Of a stretch of 31,999 nucleotides of DNA, positions 1 through 9,073 are shown piece by piece. This stretch comes from JBOFCO01 sp051646105. GTDB taxonomy: Bacteria > Pseudomonadota > Alphaproteobacteria > Rhodobacterales > Rhodobacteraceae. Under the pieces are notes generated by a model. The model worked only from the letters and a program-made list of their open reading frames with translations, searched no databases and was not told where the DNA came from. The DNA is taken from NCBI GenBank assembly GCA_051646105.1, contig JBOFCO010000093.1, forward strand, positions 1 through 31,999, read 5' to 3'. Position 1 is the first letter of the stretch, and every line of letters begins with the position of its first letter. Made by a program: the position numbers and the translations under genes.

Positions 1-1619
1 CCGCCGATCCCGGCGCGCTGCTGGGGCTGGGGGCGGTCGGACTGACCGTGGCCTATGGCCTTGCGCGGCTGTGGAACGTGGGCCTGTCGGAACTGCGCGA
101 TGTGTTCTTTGTGCGTGTGGGTCAGCGGGCGCTCAGACAGCTTGCGCTGGAAACCTTCACCCATATCCACCGCCTGTCGTTGCGCTATCACATCACACGC
201 AAGACAGGCGGGCTAAGCCGTATCGTGGAGCGCGGTGTGAAGGGCGTGGAATTCCTGCTGCGCTTCATGCTGTTTTCCATCGGTCCGCTGTTTCTGGAAC
301 TGCTTCTGGTCACGCTGGTCTTTTTCTTCTGGTTCGGCTGGGCCTATGCCGCCGCGACCGTGGTGACCATCGTCCTGTACGTGACCTTTACCTTTCGCGT
401 GACCGAATGGCGGGTGCAGATCCGACGCCAGATGAATGCACAGGATACCGATGCCAACCAGAAGGCCATCGACAGCCTGCTGAACTATGAAACCGTAAAA
501 TATTTCAACGCCGAGGGGATGGAGGCCAGCCGCTACGACAGCGCCATGCGGGGGTATGAGACCGCGGCAGTCAAGACCGGCTATTCGCTGTCCTTCCTGA
601 ATTTCGGCCAGTCACTGATCATCACGGCAGGGCTGGTTGTCGTCATGGTCATGGCGGCGATGGGCGTTCAGGCCGGGGTGCTGACCGTCGGCGATTTCGT
701 CATGGTCAACGCCTACATGATGCAGATCACACTGCCGCTCGGCTTCCTTGGCACGGTCTATCGCGAAATCCGTCAGGCCCTTGTCGACATGGGTGAAATG
801 TTCGATCTGCTGGACCAGCCTGCCGAAATCATCGATGCGCCGGATGCCGTGCCGCTGGTCGTGGCGGGGGGGACGGTGCAACTGGATGATGTGCATTTCG
901 CCTATGATCCCGAACGCCCGATCCTGAAAGGTATCAGCCTGACCGTTCCTGCAGGCAGCCGCACCGCCATCGTGGGTCCGTCAGGTTCGGGAAAATCCAC
1001 CATCGCGCGGTTGCTGTTCCGGTTCTATGAGGTGACGGGCGGCGCGATCCGTATTGACGGGCAGGATATTCGTGGCGTGACGCAGGGCAGCCTGCGCGCG
1101 TCCATCGGTGTGGTGCCGCAGGACACGGTGCTGTTCAACGACACGATCTATTACAACATCGCCTATGGCCGCCCCGGCGCAGGCAAGGCAGAGGTGGAAG
1201 CGGCGGCGAGGGCCGCGCATATCCATGATTTCGTGACGACCCTGCCAGAGGGTTACGAGACGAAAGTAGGTGAGCGTGGGCTGAAGCTGTCTGGCGGTGA
1301 AAAGCAGCGTGTCGGCATCGCGCGGACGCTGCTGAAAAACCCGCCGATCCTGCTGCTGGACGAGGCGACCTCGGCGCTGGACACGGGGACGGAGCGGGAC
1401 ATTCAGGAATCTTTGCGTGAAATGGGGCAGGGCCGCACCGTCATCACTATTGCCCATCGTCTTTCGACAATCGCGGATGCGGATGAAATCGTGGTGCTGG
1501 AAGCAGGCCGGGTGGTGGAGCGTGGTCGCCATGAAAGCCTGATTGCTGCTGGCGGTCGGTATGCGGAAATGTGGGCACACCAGATCGCCGAGGAGGAAGA
1601 CGCGGCGCAGGCGGCCTGA
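1..1619 (+). CDS. atm1: Atm1-type ABC exporter (heavy-metal/glutathione-conjugate), 5' truncated by window edge
   Basis: The reading frame is open from base 3 with no stop, so the gene begins before the window and about 538 residues are visible. It is a half-transporter with a membrane domain fused to an ATPase domain. Several hydrophobic helices lie in roughly nt 240-800. Walker A (GPSGSGKST) is at nt 975-1001, the signature (LSGGEKQ) at 1287-1307 and Walker B (ILLLDE) at 1347-1364, followed by the H-loop (TIAHRLST). The membrane-domain motif NYETVKYFN near nt 483 is typical of the Atm1/ABCB7 group, which exports glutathione-linked sulfur or metal species from the cytoplasm and supports Fe-S and metal homeostasis. 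The family assignment is firm; the substrate is inferred from family. Nothing in this window shows its operon partners. Confidence 0.9.
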   Translation, partial: ADPGALLGLGAVGLTVAYGLARLWNVGLSELRDVFFVRVGQRALRQLALETFTHIHRLSLRYHITRKTGGLSRIVERGVKGVEFLLRFMLFSIGPLFLELLLVTLVFFFWFGWAYAAATVVTIVLYVTFTFRVTEWRVQIRRQMNAQDTDANQKAIDSLLNYETVKYFNAEGMEASRYDSAMRGYETAAVKTGYSLSFLNFGQSLIITAGLVVVMVMAAMGVQAGVLTVGDFVMVNAYMMQITLPLGFLGTVYREIRQALVDMGEMFDLLDQPAEIIDAPDAVPLVVAGGTVQLDDVHFAYDPERPILKGISLTVPAGSRTAIVGPSGSGKSTIARLLFRFYEVTGGAIRIDGQDIRGVTQGSLRASIGVVPQDTVLFNDTIYYNIAYGRPGAGKAEVEAAARAAHIHDFVTTLPEGYETKVGERGLKLSGGEKQRVGIARTLLKNPPILLLDEATSALDTGTERDIQESLREMGQGRTVITIAHRLSTIADADEIVVLEAGRVVERGRHESLIAAGGRYAEMWAHQIAEEEDAAQAA

Positions 1620-1721
1620 TGCTTATTCACAGTCCGGGAGCGGGGCTTGGCAAGCGCGCGGCCTTGCGTGTAGGAAGGGCCGGACCCGTCCGGAACAGGT
1701 CGGGCAGGCGCGGAGGCCAGA

Positions 1722-2375
1722 TTGAGCGAAAGCGACAGTTTCATCCATGAGGTGACCGAAGAGGTCCGCCGCGACAAGCTGTTCGCGCTGATGCGCAAAT
1801 ATGGCTGGATCGGCATTCTGGCCGTGATGCTGATCGTGGGCGGCGCTGCCTGGAACGAATATCGCAAGGCGCAGGCGGCCGCCGATGCGCAGGCTTTTGG
1901 CGACGGTCTGACAGCAGCACTGGAGGCCGAGGATCCCGCAGCGCGTGCGGCTGCGCTGGCAGCCTTGGGCGAGGATACGCCGCGCGCTGCCATTGCCGAT
2001 TTCCTGGCCGCAGACGCCGCCGCGCAGGCGGGGGATACCGCCGCCGCGCTGAAGCTGCTGGATGAGATCGCGGGCAGGGCCGATGCTGGCCCGGCCTATA
2101 CGCAGCTTGCAAAGCTGAAACGTGTCATGCTGGCCGGTGCCGACATGCCTGCCGCTGACCGTGACGCGGCCCTGTCGGAACTGGCGCAGCCCGGTGCGCC
2201 CTACCGCGCGCTTGCGATGGAACAGCAGGCGCTGGCGCTGGTCGAGCAGGGGGATCGCGCCGGGGCGCTGGCCCTGTTCAAGGCGCTGCTGGACGAGGCG
2301 CAGATGACTGCGGGCTTGCGCCAGCGCGTTTCGCAGATGATTGTGGCGCTGGGTGGAACGCTGGACGCGGCCTGA
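1722..2375 (+). CDS. YfgM-like membrane-anchored tetratricopeptide protein
   Basis: A 217-residue protein starting at TTG (1722). A GGAGG Shine-Dalgarno sequence at 1712-1716 lies five bases upstream and supports this start. Residues 1-27 are charged and cytoplasmic, residues 28-44 form one membrane helix, and the rest is Ala-rich helical repeat sequence of TPR type facing the periplasm. Proteins of this shape (TPR_21/YfgM family) are ancillary to the Sec translocon and pass substrates to periplasmic chaperones. The neighbours support this, since yfgM-bamB-der is also the gene order in Escherichia coli. Sequence identity across this family is low, so synteny and architecture carry the call. 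It is likely cotranscribed with bamB, 70 bases downstream. Confidence 0.75.
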   Translation: MSESDSFIHEVTEEVRRDKLFALMRKYGWIGILAVMLIVGGAAWNEYRKAQAAADAQAFGDGLTAALEAEDPAARAAALAALGEDTPRAAIADFLAADAAAQAGDTAAALKLLDEIAGRADAGPAYTQLAKLKRVMLAGADMPAADRDAALSELAQPGAPYRALAMEQQALALVEQGDRAGALALFKALLDEAQMTAGLRQRVSQMIVALGGTLDAA

Positions 2376-2445
2376 GGGCAGGGCACGGCACGAACAGGCC
2401 AAAAATGAACGGGTTCAGGAACCCAAGGCACGAGGGGGTGTCGCC

Positions 2446-3783
2446 GTGATCCGAAAACTGGGACTTCTGGCCTTGACCGGCGCGCTTGTGGCCTGTGGCG
2501 ACAACGAGGTGATCCTTCAGGGCGAACGCCTGTCGACCCGTGACGCGCTGTTTGCGCCGGAACCGGGGGCTGAGGGCGAAAGCGATTTCACACCCACGGT
2601 CGATCCTGAAAACCGCAGTGCGCCGGTTGCCGCCGGGGCCGCACAGGCCAATGCCGAATGGACGCATCGGAACGGATCGGCCACGCACCGGATCGGTCAT
2701 CCGGCACTGGGTGCCGGTCTGCAACGGATATGGTCTGCCGATATCGGTGCGGGGTCATCGCGCCGCGCCCGGATCGCCACCGATCCTATTGTCGGCGGCG
2801 GGTTGGTCTTTGTCATGGATGCGGCCCAAACCGTCAGCGCGGTGACGACCGGCGGCGGGTTGGCCTGGCAGCGCGATATGACGCCCGGCGGGGAACAGGG
2901 CGGCGCCAACGGCGGCGGTTTGGCCTATGGTGCCGGACGGCTTTACACCACGACCGGGTATGGCGAGGTTTCCGCGCTGGATGCGGCATCGGGGTCGGTG
3001 CTGTGGTCGGTGCGGCTGGATGCGCCGATCGCGGGGGCGCCGACATTCGCCGATGGCACGGTCTATGTGGCGGCGCGTAATGCGACCGGCTGGGCGCTGG
3101 ATGCCGCCACCGGCAAGCAAAGCTGGTCGGTGACGGGGGCAGCGTCGAATTCGGGCGCGCAGGGCAGCGCCGGCCCGGCAGTCGACGGGCCGCGCGTGCT
3201 GTTCCCGTTGTCCTCGGGTGAGCTCGTTTCCGCCGACAGGGGCGAGGGAACAAAGGTCTGGTCGGCGGGCGTGGCGGGCAAGCGGCTGGCGCGCGGCTGG
3301 ACGGGATATACCGACATCAGCGCCGATCCGGTGGTGCTGGGCGGGGCGATTGTCGTGGGCAATGCCACTGGCCGCGTTGCGGCGTTCCACCCCGAAACCG
3401 GCGAACGTCTGTGGTCTGCGGATGAGGGCGCGACCGGCCCCGTCTGGGCCGCCGGGGGCGATCTGTTCTTTGTCAACGACGAAAACCGCCTGACACGGCT
3501 GGATGCCGCCAGCGGGGAAAAGGTCTGGGCGGTGGATCTGCCCTATTACACCGATGCCCGCGAAAAGCGTCGTGCCCGCATCACCGCGCATTACGGCCCG
3601 GTTCTGGCCGGGGGGCGGCTGGTCGTTGCCTCGTCTGACGGGCTGATCCGCAGTCTTGACCCGGCATCGGGCGCACCTCTGGGCACGGTCGAGGTGCCGG
3701 GTGGCGCGGCGGGCAATCCGGCGGTCGCGGGCGGGGTGATGTATGTCATCGGCGGCAATGGCCAACTTCACGCTTTCCGCTGA
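2446..3783 (+). CDS. bamB: Outer membrane assembly lipoprotein BamB (PQQ-type beta-propeller)
   Basis: A 445-residue lipoprotein. The GTG at 2446 is chosen because a GAGGGGG ribosome site (2432-2438) sits seven bases upstream and the product then begins with a short basic, hydrophobic signal ending in the lipobox LVAC, with the acylated cysteine at residue 17. The frame is open further upstream into the yfgM-like gene, but that extension buries the signal and is rejected. The rest consists of repeated beta-propeller blades with the pattern 'ALDAASGSVLW / LDAATGKQSW / LDAASGEKVW', typical of PQQ-like repeats. BamB is the scaffold subunit of the Bam complex that inserts beta-barrel proteins into the outer membrane. 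The neighbouring genes (YfgM-like before, Der after) match the conserved proteobacterial cluster. Confidence 0.88.
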   Translation: MIRKLGLLALTGALVACGDNEVILQGERLSTRDALFAPEPGAEGESDFTPTVDPENRSAPVAAGAAQANAEWTHRNGSATHRIGHPALGAGLQRIWSADIGAGSSRRARIATDPIVGGGLVFVMDAAQTVSAVTTGGGLAWQRDMTPGGEQGGANGGGLAYGAGRLYTTTGYGEVSALDAASGSVLWSVRLDAPIAGAPTFADGTVYVAARNATGWALDAATGKQSWSVTGAASNSGAQGSAGPAVDGPRVLFPLSSGELVSADRGEGTKVWSAGVAGKRLARGWTGYTDISADPVVLGGAIVVGNATGRVAAFHPETGERLWSADEGATGPVWAAGGDLFFVNDENRLTRLDAASGEKVWAVDLPYYTDAREKRRARITAHYGPVLAGGRLVVASSDGLIRSLDPASGAPLGTVEVPGGAAGNPAVAGGVMYVIGGNGQLHAFR

Positions 3784-3843
3784 CGCCCGGCGGGTGTAAA
3801 GCCCGCGCTTCGCGCTATCATAGCCCAAAGCGAGTTTGGCCAG

Positions 3844-5307
3844 ATGAGTTTCACCCTTGCCATCGTCGGCAGGCCCAATGTCGGCAAGTCGACGCTGTTC
3901 AACCGGCTGGTCGGCAGGAAGCTGGCGCTGGTCGATGACCAGCCCGGCGTGACCCGCGACCTGCGCGAGGGCGAGGCGCGGTTGGGCGATCTGCGCTTTA
4001 CCGTCATAGACAGCGCGGGTCTTGAGGATGTGACCGACGACAGCCTTCAAGGCCGCATGCGGCGGCTGACCGAACGGGCCGTGGAAATGGCCGATGTCTG
4101 CCTGTTCGTTATAGACGCGCGGCAGGGGGTGACGGCCACGGATGAGGTGTTTGCCGAAATCCTGCGGCGCAAGAACGCCCATGTGATCCTTGCCGCCAAC
4201 AAGGCAGAGGGCCGCGCGGGCGAGGGCGGCGCGCTGGAGGCCTATGCCCTTGGTCTGGGGGAGCCGCTGCGTATCTCTGCCGAACATGGCGAGGGGATGG
4301 ACGATCTTTATTCCGCGCTGATGCCACTTGCCGATGCCTTCGCCGAACGCGCCGCCGCCGATGCGCCGCTGACCGATGTAGATGTGACCGGGGAAGAGGG
4401 CGAGGAAGCGACACCCGCGCCAACCCCGGAAAAACCCCTGCAGATCGCCGTGATCGGCCGCCCGAATGCCGGGAAATCCACGCTGATCAACAAGATCATC
4501 GGCGAGGACCGCCTGCTGACCGGACCAGAGGCGGGGATCACCCGCGATGCGATCTCGGTCGCGGCAGAGTGGATGGGTGTGCCCTTCCGCATCTTCGACA
4601 CCGCCGGAATGCGCAAGAAGGCGAAAGTGACCGACAAGCTGGAAAAGCTGTCCGTAGCCGACGGGCTGCGCGCCGTGCGCTTTGCCGAGGTCGTGGTCGT
4701 GTTGCTCGACGTGGAAATCCCCTTTGAACAGCAGGATTTGCGCATCGCCGATTTCGCCGAAACCGAAGGCCGCGCCGTGGTTGTCGCCGCGAACAAATGG
4801 GATCTTGAGGACGAGAAAAGCGAAAAGATCAAGGAATTGCGCGAAAGTTTCGAACGACTGCTGCCGCAGTTGCGCGGGGCACCGCTGGTGACGGTGTCGG
4901 CAAAGACCGGCAAGGGGCTGGACCGGCTGCACGCCGCCATCCTGAAGGCGCATGACGTCTGGAACCGCCGGGTGACAACGGCGCGGCTGAACCAGTGGCT
5001 TGGCGCAATGGTCGAGGCGCATCCCCCGCCGGCACCGGGCGGGCGGCGGATCAAGCTGCGCTATGCCACACAGGCCAAGACCCGCCCGCCGGGTTTCGTC
5101 ATCATGTGCACCCACGCCGACCAGTTGCCGGAAAGCTATCGGCGCTATCTGGTGAATGGTTTGCGAGAGGCGTTCGACATGCCCGGCACGCCGATCCGGC
5201 TGACCTTCCGCGATCAGGGCGACAAGAACCCGTTCAAGGACCGCAAGAAAACCGGCCCCTCGAAGCTGCGCAAGCATACCGAGGGCCGCAAGCCGGATCG
5301 CCGGTGA
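3844..5307 (+). CDS. der: Ribosome assembly GTPase Der (EngA)
   Basis: A 487-residue protein with two tandem Era-like GTPase domains and a C-terminal KH-like domain, the unique architecture of Der. The first P-loop (GRPNVGKST) is at residues 9-17, with its NKxD-equivalent as NKAE at 119-122. The second P-loop (GRPNAGKST) is at 205-213, with NKWD at 317-320. NKAE in the first domain departs from the consensus Asp, a substitution I recall in other alphaproteobacterial Der proteins. Der acts in maturation of the 50S ribosomal subunit. Residues 179-199 form an acidic, Pro-rich linker between the two G domains. The ATG start lacks a strong ribosome site. The stop overlaps the next gene's start (GTGA), implying translational coupling to the rRNA methyltransferase. 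Confidence 0.96.
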   Translation: MSFTLAIVGRPNVGKSTLFNRLVGRKLALVDDQPGVTRDLREGEARLGDLRFTVIDSAGLEDVTDDSLQGRMRRLTERAVEMADVCLFVIDARQGVTATDEVFAEILRRKNAHVILAANKAEGRAGEGGALEAYALGLGEPLRISAEHGEGMDDLYSALMPLADAFAERAAADAPLTDVDVTGEEGEEATPAPTPEKPLQIAVIGRPNAGKSTLINKIIGEDRLLTGPEAGITRDAISVAAEWMGVPFRIFDTAGMRKKAKVTDKLEKLSVADGLRAVRFAEVVVVLLDVEIPFEQQDLRIADFAETEGRAVVVAANKWDLEDEKSEKIKELRESFERLLPQLRGAPLVTVSAKTGKGLDRLHAAILKAHDVWNRRVTTARLNQWLGAMVEAHPPPAPGGRRIKLRYATQAKTRPPGFVIMCTHADQLPESYRRYLVNGLREAFDMPGTPIRLTFRDQGDKNPFKDRKKTGPSKLRKHTEGRKPDRR

Positions 5308-6494
5308 CCCCCGCCGCCCGCATTGCCGCGGCCATCGGCATCCTCGACCGCGCGCTTGCGGGAGAGGCCGCCGAACGCACGCTGACCAACTGGGCGCGGG
5401 CCAATCGCTATGCGGGGTCCGGCGACAGGCAGGCGATCCGCGATCTGGTCTTTGACGCGCTCAGGTACCGTCGATCGTTTGGCTGGCTGGGGGGGGGCGA
5501 CACCGGTCGTGCGCTGATGATCGGGATGCTGCGTTTTCAGGGCGCTGATCCGGCCGGGATTTTCGATGGCAATGGTTACGCCCCGCCGCCCCTGACGGAA
5601 TCTGAAACCACGGTGCGCGACCTGGCTTTGGCCACGCGCGGGGAAAGGCTGGATTGCCCGGATTGGCTGCTGCCGCATTTCGACGGCGCGCTTGGTCCGG
5701 ATGCCGATGCTACGCTGACGGCGCTGCAATCGCGCGCGCCGGTCTTTCTGCGTGTCAATCTGGCCCGCCTGACACGTGAGGATGCGCTTGCCCGCCTGTC
5801 TGGTGACGGGATCACCGGGCGGCCCCATGCCCTGTCCCCCTCGGCGGTCGAGGTGATATCGGGCGCGCGCCGCATCGCCGGGTCGGAATGCTATCGCGAC
5901 GGGCTGGTCGAATTGCAGGATGCGGCCTCGCAGGCGGTGGCAGATACTGTGCCGATCCGGTCGGGGGCGCGGGTGCTGGATTACTGCGCGGGCGGTGGCG
6001 GCAAGGTGCTGGCCATGGCGGCGCGGGCGGGGGCCGCGCGGCTTGCGGCGGATTTCACTGCCCATGATGTCGATCCCGCGCGGATGCAGGACATTCCCGC
6101 CCGTGCAGACCGGGCAGGGTTGGCGATCCGCATTTCCAATCGTCTGCAAGGATTGGGAAAATTCGACGCGGTTCTGGTGGATGCACCCTGTTCGGGAAGC
6201 GGGTCTTGGCGACGCGCGCCACAGGAAAAATGGCGGCTGACACCGGACCGGCTGGCGCAACTGGTAGCGCTGCAGGGCGAAATCCTTGACCGGGCGGCTG
6301 CGCTGGTCGCCCCCGGTGGGGTGCTTGCCTATGCCACCTGTTCCCTGTTCGATGCCGAAAACGGTGCGCAGGTCGCGGGCTTTCTGGCCCGGCATGGCGG
6401 CTGGCAACAGGTGTGGTGCAGAAATTTCACACCGGCGCACGGTGGTGACGGCTTTTTCGCAGCACACTTGACGCGAGCCCGATCGGCCAAATAA
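5304..6494 (+). CDS. RsmB/NOP-family 16S rRNA (cytosine-C5) methyltransferase
   Basis: A 396-residue SAM-dependent RNA m5C methyltransferase. The GTG at 5304 overlaps the der stop by four bases, which decides the start; the frame is open upstream inside der but shows no family-like sequence there. The SAM-binding motif DYCAGGGGK is at residues 226-234. The motif IV proline-cysteine (PCSGSG) has Cys296 and the motif VI threonine-cysteine has Cys346; in this family the TC cysteine is the nucleophile and the PC cysteine helps release product. Family knowledge suggests position C967 of 16S rRNA or a nearby site, but RsmB and its paralogues cannot be separated here by eye. The N-terminal region (residues 1-80) is helical and NusB-like in position. 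Coupling with der fits a shared role in ribosome biogenesis. Confidence 0.88.
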   Translation: MTPAARIAAAIGILDRALAGEAAERTLTNWARANRYAGSGDRQAIRDLVFDALRYRRSFGWLGGGDTGRALMIGMLRFQGADPAGIFDGNGYAPPPLTESETTVRDLALATRGERLDCPDWLLPHFDGALGPDADATLTALQSRAPVFLRVNLARLTREDALARLSGDGITGRPHALSPSAVEVISGARRIAGSECYRDGLVELQDAASQAVADTVPIRSGARVLDYCAGGGGKVLAMAARAGAARLAADFTAHDVDPARMQDIPARADRAGLAIRISNRLQGLGKFDAVLVDAPCSGSGSWRRAPQEKWRLTPDRLAQLVALQGEILDRAAALVAPGGVLAYATCSLFDAENGAQVAGFLARHGGWQQVWCRNFTPAHGGDGFFAAHLTRARSAK

Positions 6495-6518
6495 ACGCCA
6501 ATAAGTTGATAAACTTTG

Positions 6519-6541
6519 AACCTTAAGCCCGGCTTAAGGTT
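6519..6541. promoter_or_regulatory. Perfect palindrome containing a CtrA-type site TTAA-N7-TTAA upstream of cckA
   Basis: Bases 6519-6528 and 6532-6541 are perfectly complementary (ten pairs around the 3-base centre CCG). Inside the palindrome, TTAA at 6523-6526 and TTAA at 6534-6537 are separated by exactly seven bases, matching the alphaproteobacterial CtrA box. The centre lies about 55 bases before the cckA start, in an AT-richer stretch (6490-6520) within otherwise GC-rich sequence. It could instead be an RNA hairpin ending the der-rsmB transcript, but only three T residues follow the stem. The site itself is seen in the sequence; CtrA binding is inferred. Confidence 0.55.
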
Positions 6542-6584
6542 TCGGGTGCCGAATGCGTTTGCCCGAATCAAACGGAGGATGAAG

Positions 6585-8897
6585 GTGTCCAGCCCGGCCC
6601 TTTCAGCTGACGCGATCCATCGAACTGCCCGCCTGCTTTATCCGCGCAGCTGGTTGCTGCTCCTGGGTGCGGCGGTGCTGGCGCTGACCGCCTGGCAGTC
6701 AGGCGGCGGCAGGACCACGATCATTCTTGGCACCATCGGGCTGACCATGGCCAGCATGGCGCTGATCATCAGGGTGCTTGGCTGGCGGCAATCGCGCCGC
6801 GCCGCGCTGTTCGAAGTGCAGATCGCCCGCTTTGTCGATCTTGACGCCTCTCCCAGTTTTACCACCGACGCTACGGGGGAAATCCTGCATCAGAACCGTG
6901 CCGCGCTTGAACGCTTCGGCTCGCGTGGCGGGCAGGCTTTGACGCGGTCGCTGGGTGATCTTTTCGCCAGCCCGGGGGCGGTGCTGCACCGGCTGCAACT
7001 GCGCGCGGCAAGTGGTGGTGCGGCGCGTGAGGATGTAGTGACACGGCGCGGCCATGTGCGCCTTGCCGTTCATGGCATCGCCGTCGATCGCTTTCTGTGG
7101 CGGCTGGAGGATATGTCGGAACGCGCGACCGGCGGGCGCGGGGCCGAAGGGTTGAGCCTGCCGATGCTGACCGCTTCGAAATCCGGCACGATCCTTTTCA
7201 TGAACGAGGCGATGCGCCGCGTGACCGGCGGCCGGGTCAAGACGATTGACCGGATCTTTCCCGACCTGCCGATTCGTTCGGGCGAGGAAAACCTGATCTC
7301 TGCCGCGGGCGGCAAGGTGCGGGCGCTGGCCGCCGAAATCGAAGGGGCTGGCGGCCGGAGGGAGATTTACCTTTTGCCAGCCGCAGATGGGTTGACAGCG
7401 GCGAGCGCGCAGGCCCCGGCAGATTTCGAGGATATTCCCGTCGCGCTGGTGCGGATGACGGCAGATGGAAAGGTGGAACGCGCAAACCGGCTGGCCCGCG
7501 ATCTGCTGGGCGAAGAGCCGGCCGAAAGGGCGTTGCTGTCCGATCTGGTCGAGGGTCTGGGCCGTTCGGTGGGCGAATGGCTGGCGGATGCGCTGGCCGG
7601 TCGGATTCCGCCACGCCCGGAAGTGCTGCGCGCCACGCGTCATGACCGCGAGCTGTTTCTTCAGGTGACGCTGGCACGGGTGGTTGAAAGCGGGCGGCCC
7701 GGCCTTGTCGCCGTGCTGCATGACGCGACAGAGATGAAGACGCTGGAAGCGCAGTTCGTGCAAAGCCAGAAGATGCAGGCCATCGGCCAGCTTGCCGGTG
7801 GTGTGGCCCATGATTTCAACAACCTGCTGACCGCGATTTCCGGGCACTGCGACCTGCTGCTGCTGCGGCATGACAAGGGCGACGGCGATTATTCCGATCT
7901 GGTGCAGATCCATCAGAACGCCAACCGCGCGGCCAGTCTTGTGGGGCAGTTGCTGGCCTTTTCGCGCAAGCAGAACCTGCAGCCGAAGCTGCTGGACATG
8001 CGCGACACACTGGCCGATCTGACACATCTTCTGAACCGGCTGGTGGGCGAAAAGGTGTTCCTGACGCTTAGCCACGATCCGGCGCTGAAACAGGTGCGGG
8101 CGGATCGCAGGCAACTGGAACAGGTTCTTATGAATCTGGTGGTGAATGCGCGCGATGCGATGCCCCAAGGCGGCGGTATCCGCATTGAAACCGAAAACCG
8201 CGTGCTGACACAGGAACTGCGCCGCGACCGCGCCGCCGTACCGCCCGGCGAATATGTGGTTGTCCGCGTTGTTGACGAAGGCACCGGCATCCCCGCCGAC
8301 CGGCTGAACAAGATTTTCGAACCCTTCTATACCACCAAGCGCACAGGTGAGGGCACGGGGCTGGGCCTGTCCACCGCCTATGGTATCGTCAAGCAGACCG
8401 GCGGTTTCATCTTTGTCGACAGCGTGGTGGGCAGTGGCACCACCTTCAGCCTGTGGTTTCCGGCACATGAATTGCAGGCCCAGCCCGAGCCGCAGCCCGA
8501 GGCAAAGGTCGAGCGTCGGGTGCCGCGTCAGGGGGAGGGTGTGGTGCTGCTGGTGGAGGACGAGGCCCCTGTGCGCGCCTTTGCCGCCCGTGCCCTGCGC
8601 CTGCGCGGCTATACCGTGCATGAGGCCGAGAATGCCGAGGAGGCGCTGGCAATGCTGTCCGATCCCGGTCTGGCCATCGACGTCTTTGTGACCGATGTCA
8701 TCATGCCGGGCATGGACGGCCCGTCCTGGGTGCGCGAGGCGTTGAAGGACCGGCCCAATGTGCACACCGTGTTCGTGTCCGGCTATGCCGAGGACAGCCT
8801 GGCCGATGCCCAGACCCGGATTCCGAATTCGGTGTTCCTGCCGAAGCCGTTTTCACTCAGCGAACTGACGGCGACTGTGCAGGGGCAAATTCACTGA
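6585..8897 (+). CDS. cckA: Hybrid histidine kinase/phosphatase CckA
   Basis: A 770-residue hybrid sensor kinase. GTG 6585 is preferred because GGAGG at 6574-6578 lies six bases upstream; the in-frame ATG at 6579 abuts that site with no spacing. Two membrane helices (residues about 22-38 and 45-64) are followed by PAS-like regions. The HisKA domain has the phospho-accepting motif GGVAHDFNNL with His409, and a HATPase domain follows with DEGTGIPAD and GTGLGLSTAYG. A C-terminal receiver domain has phospho-acceptor Asp704 (VTDVIMPGMDG). This order is diagnostic of CckA, which through ChpT phosphorylates CtrA. In Rhodobacteraceae the relay is known to govern motility and gene transfer agents rather than viability. 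A CtrA-type site lies just upstream, suggesting feedback. Confidence 0.92.
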   Translation: MSSPALSADAIHRTARLLYPRSWLLLLGAAVLALTAWQSGGGRTTIILGTIGLTMASMALIIRVLGWRQSRRAALFEVQIARFVDLDASPSFTTDATGEILHQNRAALERFGSRGGQALTRSLGDLFASPGAVLHRLQLRAASGGAAREDVVTRRGHVRLAVHGIAVDRFLWRLEDMSERATGGRGAEGLSLPMLTASKSGTILFMNEAMRRVTGGRVKTIDRIFPDLPIRSGEENLISAAGGKVRALAAEIEGAGGRREIYLLPAADGLTAASAQAPADFEDIPVALVRMTADGKVERANRLARDLLGEEPAERALLSDLVEGLGRSVGEWLADALAGRIPPRPEVLRATRHDRELFLQVTLARVVESGRPGLVAVLHDATEMKTLEAQFVQSQKMQAIGQLAGGVAHDFNNLLTAISGHCDLLLLRHDKGDGDYSDLVQIHQNANRAASLVGQLLAFSRKQNLQPKLLDMRDTLADLTHLLNRLVGEKVFLTLSHDPALKQVRADRRQLEQVLMNLVVNARDAMPQGGGIRIETENRVLTQELRRDRAAVPPGEYVVVRVVDEGTGIPADRLNKIFEPFYTTKRTGEGTGLGLSTAYGIVKQTGGFIFVDSVVGSGTTFSLWFPAHELQAQPEPQPEAKVERRVPRQGEGVVLLVEDEAPVRAFAARALRLRGYTVHEAENAEEALAMLSDPGLAIDVFVTDVIMPGMDGPSWVREALKDRPNVHTVFVSGYAEDSLADAQTRIPNSVFLPKPFSLSELTATVQGQIH

Positions 8898-9073
8898 ACC
8901 GGGGCGGATGTTGTTCCTGATCAGGTGCGATGTGGTGGGAACGCGCGTGCCGGCGCATCTGTCGCCAGGGTGTAAATTTACGCGGCCCATGCTCATCCGG
9001 CCCATGACCCATCCTGCCCGTGCCCATGCGGCATCCCTTTGCCGCGACTCGCCGGTGCCACAGCTGACACGGT

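Noticed and set aside
1683..1696. Inverted repeat CCGGAC/GTCCGG before the YfgM-like gene
   Set aside because: The centre is only two bases, so no hairpin can form, and short GC palindromes are expected by chance here.
2755..5277. 840-residue open frame on the minus strand
   Set aside because: It lies antisense to bamB and der, both firmly identified; its sequence is Arg/His/Gln-rich low-similarity product of a GC-rich opposite strand.
6699..8765. 688-residue open frame on the minus strand
   Set aside because: Antisense to cckA, which has full domain support; no family features.
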